Position numbers and translations under genes: made by a program. The notes beneath the pieces are model-generated. The model saw nothing but the letters and a program-made list of their open reading frames with translations. It ran no database searches and had not been told where the DNA came from. A DNA stretch of 64,000 nucleotides from Pontibacter mangrovi (GTDB lineage: Bacteria > Bacteroidota > Bacteroidia > Cytophagales > Hymenobacteraceae). Of this stretch, positions 59,787-64,000 are shown in pieces; within the stretch, counting starts at the first letter, position 1, and every line of letters starts with the position of its first letter. Location of the stretch: positions 78,966 through 142,965 of the forward strand of contig NZ_VFRQ01000010.1 of NCBI RefSeq assembly GCF_006385705.1, in the 5' to 3' direction.

Positions 59787-61302
59787 ACAGCCCATTCACC
59801 TGCATGATCTCCTCCAGGTACTCTCGGGTGTTGCTGAGGCGGGGTACTTTGTTTTGGCCGCCCAGCTTGCCTTTGTGGCTGAGCCAGTTCAGGAAAGTGC
59901 CTTTAGGCGCGGCGTGCACCAAAGGCTCCTGCAGCGCGATGTCGTTCTGGCGCTTGGCGTCATAGTCAGAGTTAATCTCGCGCAGCTTCTCGTCCAGCAC
60001 CTGCGTGAATCGTTTCAGCTCGCTTGGCTCTTTCTCAAACTCGATCAACCATTCGTGCCCGCCGCGTTTGTCGCTCTCCAGGTAAATAGGCGCCGCCGTG
60101 AAGTTGGAGATAACGGCCTCGGTAGCGCTGCAGGCTGCGGTGATGGCCTCCTCGGCATTCTCCACGATCACCTCCTCGCCAAAGGCATTTATAAAGTGCT
60201 TGGTGCGGCCCGAAATCTTGATGCGGTACGGATCTATACTTGTAAAGCGTATGGTATCGCCGATCTTATAGCGCCACAGGCCGGCGTTGGTCGAGATAAC
60301 CAGCGCGTAGTTCTTGCCCAGCTCCACCTCGTCCAGCGTCAGCGTTTTGGGGTGCTCCTCCTCCAACTGGTCCATCGGGATGAACTCATAGTATACACCG
60401 TAGTCCAGCATCAGCAGCATTTCGTCCTCTGTGCCAGCCTGGTCCTGAATCCCAAAAAATCCTTCGGAGGCATTGTATACTTCCAAATAGCGCATCTTAT
60501 CCGAAGGGATGATCTCGCGGAACAGCTGCCGGTACGGCCCAAAGGCCACGGCACCGTGCGTGAACAGCTCCAGGTTTGGCCATACTTCCAGAATGTTGCT
60601 TTTGCCTGTCTCGGCCAGGATGCGTTTCAGCAGCACGTAGGTCCAGGTGGGCACGCCGCTCAGGCTCGTCACGTTCTCCTTCACCGTCACCTCCACCATC
60701 TTCTCTATCTTCTCCTCCCATTTGTCCATCAGGGCAATTTTAAGGGGAGGCGTACGGATGGCCTCGGCCCAGACCGGCAGGTTCTGCATGATCACCGCCG
60801 ACACGTCGCCACAGCTTACTTTTTCATTCAGCTCGCTGGGGTGGTGGCTGCCGCCAATGGAGAGGCCTTTGCCGGTAAAGAGCTTGGTTTCGGGGTATAG
60901 GTTCACGTAGATGGAGAGCATGTCCTTGCCGCCCTTGTAGTGGCAGTCCTCCAACGACTCCGGGCTGACAGGTATAAACTTGCTGCGGGCGTTGGTGGTG
61001 CCCGACGATTTGGCAAACCAGTCCACTTTCGAGGGCCACAGCAGGTTCTGCTCCCCTTTCATCACGCGCTCAAAAAACGGGTACAGCTCTTCGTAGGTGC
61101 TGATGGGCACCCGCTCCTGAAACTCCCGCACACTCAGGCTATCGCCGTAGCCATACTTTTTGCCCCACTCCGTGTTCTTAGCCGTGCTAATCAGGTTCTG
61201 GAAAAGCTCTAGCTGCACTTCATGCGGGTACTTCCGAAACAGATCGATGTCATGGATCCGCTTCTTCATCACCCACGTTAAAATTGAATTTATGATTTCC
61301 AA
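59785..61302 (-). CDS. GH3 auxin-responsive-promoter-family (acyl-adenylating-like) protein
   Basis: A 505-residue protein of the GH3 family, whose plant members adenylate carboxylic acids and join them to amino acids; bacterial roles are unknown. Typical parts are EWGKKYGYGDSLSVREFQE, DWFAKSSGTTNARSKFIPVS (Ser/Thr-rich ATP motif), YNASEGFFGIQDQA, and LWRYKIGDTIRFTSIDPYRI. The start is TTG at 61302, giving the family-like MEIINSILTWVMKKR; an internal ATG at 61269 would cut this off. The start lies 7 nt from an inverted-repeat arm. Octad repeats begin at its stop. Confidence 0.9.
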   Translation of the reverse strand: MEIINSILTWVMKKRIHDIDLFRKYPHEVQLELFQNLISTAKNTEWGKKYGYGDSLSVREFQERVPISTYEELYPFFERVMKGEQNLLWPSKVDWFAKSSGTTNARSKFIPVSPESLEDCHYKGGKDMLSIYVNLYPETKLFTGKGLSIGGSHHPSELNEKVSCGDVSAVIMQNLPVWAEAIRTPPLKIALMDKWEEKIEKMVEVTVKENVTSLSGVPTWTYVLLKRILAETGKSNILEVWPNLELFTHGAVAFGPYRQLFREIIPSDKMRYLEVYNASEGFFGIQDQAGTEDEMLLMLDYGVYYEFIPMDQLEEEHPKTLTLDEVELGKNYALVISTNAGLWRYKIGDTIRFTSIDPYRIKISGRTKHFINAFGEEVIVENAEEAITAACSATEAVISNFTAAPIYLESDKRGGHEWLIEFEKEPSELKRFTQVLDEKLREINSDYDAKRQNDIALQEPLVHAAPKGTFLNWLSHKGKLGGQNKVPRLSNTREYLEEIMQVNGL

Positions 61303-61309
61303 GTGCTAG

Positions 61310-61767
61310 TTGCTGGTTGTTAATTGTTGATTGTTTGAAAGCTAATCCTTCAGATTATCGTTCGTTAGCTTTATCAAACCATTTATCAATTTGGGTAATT
61401 TCTGTAATACTGCAAATACTTGCTCGTACTCTTCACGATTTAACAGCTCTCTGACTCGGCTTTTCTCATTCCTGTCCAGGCACTCATATACAGAGCCTCT
61501 GGCGTACCTATAAAACTTGATTTTATCTTTCTTATTATACCTTCCAAAGCCTTCTGCAAGGTTAGCCGAAACACTATCAACGGCTGTGGTAAATTGCATG
61601 CCCACTGTACTTTTTGCAAAGTGGCTCCACAAACTTACTCTCGACCAAACATAGTTGCTCAGGTTAAAAGCTACTTTATAAGCCTCCAAATCATTTAATT
61701 GAAGATGCTTTTTCTCATTCATAGTTTCACTCTACGAGAAAAACAATCAACAATTAACAACCAGCAA
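61310..61767 (-). mobile_element. 458-bp inverted-repeat element carrying a four-helix-bundle gene
   Basis: Perfect 27-bp terminal inverted repeats at 61310-61336 and 61741-61767, each built of four TTGTTRA-type heptads, enclose one ORF with 5 nt after its stop and 18 nt before its ATG. The element spans nearly the whole gap between the lptB stop and the GH3 start. No target duplication is obvious. AT-rich relative to both neighbours. Confidence 0.7.
61342..61722 (-). CDS. Four-helix-bundle protein (S23 / 23S rRNA intervening-sequence family)
   Basis: A 126-residue all-helical protein of the S23/IVP family, which also contains the diversity-generating-retroelement accessory protein Avd. Diagnostic segments are LNDLEAYKVAFNLSNYVW, VDSVSANLAEGFGRYNKKDK and FYRYARGSVYECLDRN. 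Family members form pentameric basic barrels thought to bind nucleic acid. The gene is clearly AT-richer than its neighbours and sits between perfect inverted repeats. No reverse transcriptase or template repeat is nearby, so a DGR role is not supported. Function unknown. Confidence 0.9.
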   Translation of the reverse strand: MNEKKHLQLNDLEAYKVAFNLSNYVWSRVSLWSHFAKSTVGMQFTTAVDSVSANLAEGFGRYNKKDKIKFYRYARGSVYECLDRNEKSRVRELLNREEYEQVFAVLQKLPKLINGLIKLTNDNLKD

Positions 61768-61768
61768 T

Positions 61769-62500
61769 TTAAATCTTCCTCTTCAGCTCGAAGTGTTTGC
61801 CCAGGTATACGCGTCGCACCTGCTCGTCGGCGGCCAGTTCTTCGGCGGTGCCGGCCTTCAGGATCTTGCCCTCAAACAGCAGGTAGGCGCGGTCGGTGAT
61901 GGAAAGGGTTTCGTTTACGTTGTGGTCGGTGATGAGGATGCCGATGTTTTTGTTCTTGAGCTTGGCCACGATGCTCTGGATCTCCTCCACGGCAATGGGG
62001 TCTACCCCCGCGAAGGGCTCATCGAGTAGCACGAACTTGGGGTCTACGGCCAGGGCACGGGCAATTTCGGTGCGCCGGCGCTCGCCACCGCTCAGCACAA
62101 TGCCTTTGTTCTTGCGCACGTGCGTCAGCGAGAACTCCTCCAGCAGCTCCTCCACCTTCTCGTGCTGCGCTTTCTTGGGCAGCTTGGTCATCTCCAGCAC
62201 CGAGAGGATGTTCTCCTCCACCGTCAGCTGCCGGAACACCGATGCCTCCTGTGCCAGGTAGCCTACGCCGCGCTTGGCGCGCTGGTACATGGGCAGGGCG
62301 GTTATGTCTTCGCTATCAAGGTATATTTTGCCGGAGTTTGGCTTCACCAGCCCCACAATCATGTAAAAAGAAGTGGTTTTCCCGGCGCCATTTGGCCCTA
62401 ACAGACCAACAATCTCGCCTTGGTTTACCTCCACGCTCACATCATTTACAACGGTGCGGGATTTATACTTCTTTATCAGGTGTTCTGCTCTCAGTATCAT
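61769..62500 (-). CDS. lptB: LPS export ABC transporter ATP-binding protein
   Basis: ATPase of the LptB2FG complex that extracts lipopolysaccharide from the inner membrane. From ATG 62500 it has 243 residues. Walker [10 protein letters not shown], signature LSGGERRR, Walker [14 protein letters not shown] and H-loop ITDHNV are intact; [14 protein letters not shown] matches the LptB Q-loop region. Start at 62500 ([15 protein letters not shown]) is preferred over 62536. LptF/G are not adjacent. The inverted-repeat element begins at its stop codon. Confidence 0.94.
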   Translation of the reverse strand: MILRAEHLIKKYKSRTVVNDVSVEVNQGEIVGLLGPNGAGKTTSFYMIVGLVKPNSGKIYLDSEDITALPMYQRAKRGVGYLAQEASVFRQLTVEENILSVLEMTKLPKKAQHEKVEELLEEFSLTHVRKNKGIVLSGGERRRTEIARALAVDPKFVLLDEPFAGVDPIAVEEIQSIVAKLKNKNIGILITDHNVNETLSITDRAYLLFEGKILKAGTAEELAADEQVRRVYLGKHFELKRKI

Positions 62501-62699
62501 CGTGGCTAAATTACGCATAAAGCCGGCTTCCTGCAACGGCCATGCCAGTTAGCCTGCTTCCCGAGGGTGCCGGCTAAATATTAGAAGATTTCTATTAAAA
62601 TAAATTCAACAAACTATATAATCCTTATTACCAGGGCTTGCCTGGCGTGAGATAAATATTTAATTTAAAACACGCTTACAATCTACAACCTACTTACTT

Positions 62700-63548
62700 A
62701 TGACCTTACCTTTACTTCTTTCGGCCTGCCGGAGGTTTGCCCTTGCGGGCATGCTGCTGTACAGCGGCGTGGCTGCAGCCGCAACAGGCGGCACAGAGGG
62801 CGGCGGTGGCAACAACACCAAAGCAGCTTCCTCATCCAACGACACTAAAACCAACGCTACCAGTGATGCCGTTTCGGTAGTACGGGGCGTGGACGTGTCG
62901 AGGTGGCAAAAAGAGGTAGACTGGGCGCAGGTAAGCGAGGCGCAGGTTTCGTTTGCCTTTATCAAAGCCACCGAAGGCGATTACCGGCTAGACCCTTTCT
63001 TTGCGCGCAATTGGGAGGAAACCCGGCGCCATGGCATCAAGCGCGGTGCCTATCATTTCTACAAACCCGAAACGCCTGTGGAAGAACAGGTGAAACTTTT
63101 TACCAGCACCGTTACGCTGGAGTCAGGCGATTTGCCGCCGGTGCTGGACCTGGAGGTAACCGACCGCTCGGTAAGCCCTGAGCAGCTGCGCAAGGATGTG
63201 CGCGCCTGGCTGGAGGCCGTTACGGCCTACTATGGCGTGCGCCCGATCATCTACACTGGCCAAAACTACTACCGCCGCTACCTGAAAGGCTATTTTCCGG
63301 AGTATCATTTCTGGATTGCCCGCTACAGCGACGTTGCCCCCGACACCCACCACACCGACAGCTGGATGTTCTGGCAGTTTACCGATCGTGGCTCTATCGC
63401 GGGCATCAACTCCGCCGTGGATATCAACTTCTTTGCCGGCGACTTTGCCCAGCTCAGCCAGCTTTGCGTGCCTGAGTTCGTGGCCTACAGCCGCTACGAC
63501 AAAGAAAGCCCGCTTTCGCAGCTAAAGCACCTGCAGCCGCTGCCTTAG
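62700..63548 (+). CDS. GH25 family lysozyme
   Basis: Peptidoglycan muramidase, 282 residues, exported: a hydrophobic signal segment (about 10-30), a Gly/Ser/Thr/Asn linker, then a GH25 domain from GVDVSRWQKEVDWAQV (first catalytic-region Asp) through FIKATEGDYRLDPFF, GAYHFYKPETPVEEQV, the acidic pair in PVLDLEVTD, and FWQFTDRGSIAGINSAVDINFF. Likely cell-wall remodelling or competition; no immunity or phage genes are nearby. Confidence 0.92.
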   Translation: MTLPLLLSACRRFALAGMLLYSGVAAAATGGTEGGGGNNTKAASSSNDTKTNATSDAVSVVRGVDVSRWQKEVDWAQVSEAQVSFAFIKATEGDYRLDPFFARNWEETRRHGIKRGAYHFYKPETPVEEQVKLFTSTVTLESGDLPPVLDLEVTDRSVSPEQLRKDVRAWLEAVTAYYGVRPIIYTGQNYYRRYLKGYFPEYHFWIARYSDVAPDTHHTDSWMFWQFTDRGSIAGINSAVDINFFAGDFAQLSQLCVPEFVAYSRYDKESPLSQLKHLQPLP

Positions 63549-63577
63549 GTTTATACTTTGCGCACAAGTTAAAGAGC

Positions 63578-63874
63578 ATGAAGAAAGCTCGTAAAGAAGA
63601 ATATCAAAATGCTTTCCGACAAGTAAGGCTGGTTGTAAATAGTATAGATCCTATGGGGCTTATCGACTGGTGTGGACCAGAAGAATATGACGCAGAAGTA
63701 TCAGATATTTTGACGAAGCTTTCTCAATGTGGCACAGAAGAAGAAATTAAGTCAATGGTTATTCAGGTCTTCAGGAAGTGGTTTGATGATCCAGGAGACT
63801 TAAGCTATTATAGTAGAGTAGGTCACGATTTAATGATAGTAAAAAACACTTACAGTTGGTTAAAGCCTCAGTAA
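63578..63874 (+). CDS. Hypothetical 98-residue protein (DUF1871-like)
   Basis: Small soluble, mostly helical protein. The segment VVNSIDPMGLIDWCGPEEYD with VSDILTKLSQCGTEEEI resembles the INxWDPxGL..EYDxE pattern of DUF1871, often found as isolated orphan or immunity-like genes; the match is by memory of the pattern only. It is much more AT-rich than the lysozyme gene 29 nt upstream, so it was probably acquired. The gap between them holds a TATACTT. Confidence 0.6.
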   Translation: MKKARKEEYQNAFRQVRLVVNSIDPMGLIDWCGPEEYDAEVSDILTKLSQCGTEEEIKSMVIQVFRKWFDDPGDLSYYSRVGHDLMIVKNTYSWLKPQ

Positions 63875-63937
63875 GTTATTCTAGCCATAACATACCAGTT
63901 ACTCATATGTAGTGGTTCTATAGATACGCTACAGTTA

Positions 63938-63989
63938 GAGGCCTGCCAGAAGTTAGACATTTCTAATTTTTGGCAGGCCTCTCCTTTTT
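63938..63989 (+). terminator. Hairpin after the last gene
   Basis: GAGGCCTGCCA pairs with TGGCAGGCCTC around a 22-nt loop, followed by CCTTTTT. Probably a terminator. Confidence 0.78.
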
Positions 63990-64000
63990 CTTGTATTTAC

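Noticed and set aside
61342..61722. Diversity-generating retroelement (Avd-like protein)
   Set aside because: No reverse transcriptase, template repeat or variable repeat occurs in the neighbourhood; the gene stands alone between inverted repeats.
1..64000. TATACTT as a promoter element (resembling TAnnTTTG or a -10 box)
   Set aside because: It occurs equally on both strands and mostly inside genes, and does not fit TAnnTTTG spacing; true boxes upstream of genes have a different sequence.

Overview
The window looks like chromosomal DNA from a Bacteroidota bacterium, most likely order Cytophagales, family Hymenobacteraceae (Pontibacter-like). I infer this from moderately GC-rich genes, many starts lacking a clear Shine-Dalgarno, Bacteroidota -7 promoter boxes (TAnnTTTG), and family-typical genes: a long NusB in a coaE/YbbR/yajC/DUF1573 cluster, a group II GGGP synthase, half-length glycogen synthase, DUF4293, DUF4476, GH3 and OmpA/PD40 proteins. 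There is no rRNA, CRISPR array, prophage or recognisable transposase. The genus is inference.

Layout. 0-12 kb: dusB end, EamA and NhaC transporters, acyltransferase, histidine kinase, hemA, ArsR regulator, anmK, glutamate dehydrogenase, MscS channel. 12-21.5 kb: AsmA-like protein, tRNA-Val, then a leftward housekeeping run (nusB, YtxH, isocitrate dehydrogenase, DUF1573, yajC, YbbR, coaE) and leucine dehydrogenase. 21.5-31.4 kb: two ABC exporter half-transporters around a TetR/SUMF1 pair, a Met/Cys PLP enzyme, truA, DUF4293. 31.4-40.3 kb: DUF4476, an outer-membrane protein, purM, OmpA/PD40 lipoprotein and a two-gene Fe-S oxidoreductase, separated by repeat-rich gaps. 40.3-51.2 kb: tRNA-Phe, TlpA, DnaJ-TPR, holin-like protein, GGGP synthase, AraC regulator, acyl-CoA dehydrogenase, metallopeptidase, rfaE2, flippase, panD, panC, glycogen synthase. 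51.5-64 kb: glmS, HCDH, ridA, BrkB, gltX, AIM24, GH3, a small inverted-repeat element carrying a four-helix-bundle gene, lptB, GH25 lysozyme.

Two signals go beyond ordinary genes. First, the 7-mer TATACTT (complement AAGTATA) occurs about 110 times by eye on both strands, in genes, gaps and terminator loops, where roughly 5-8 would be expected by chance; CATACTT adds about 45. This is the density of a HIP1- or uptake-sequence-like genomic motif. Second, degenerate short-period repeats (7-nt TTGTTRA and 8-nt RRAGTTAG) begin at stop codons and fill intergenic gaps. In one gap a perfect 27-bp inverted pair of the 7-nt family tightly brackets an AT-rich S23/four-helix-bundle gene, the architecture of 23S rRNA intervening sequences but placed between protein genes. 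Two other gaps hold gene-less hairpin versions.
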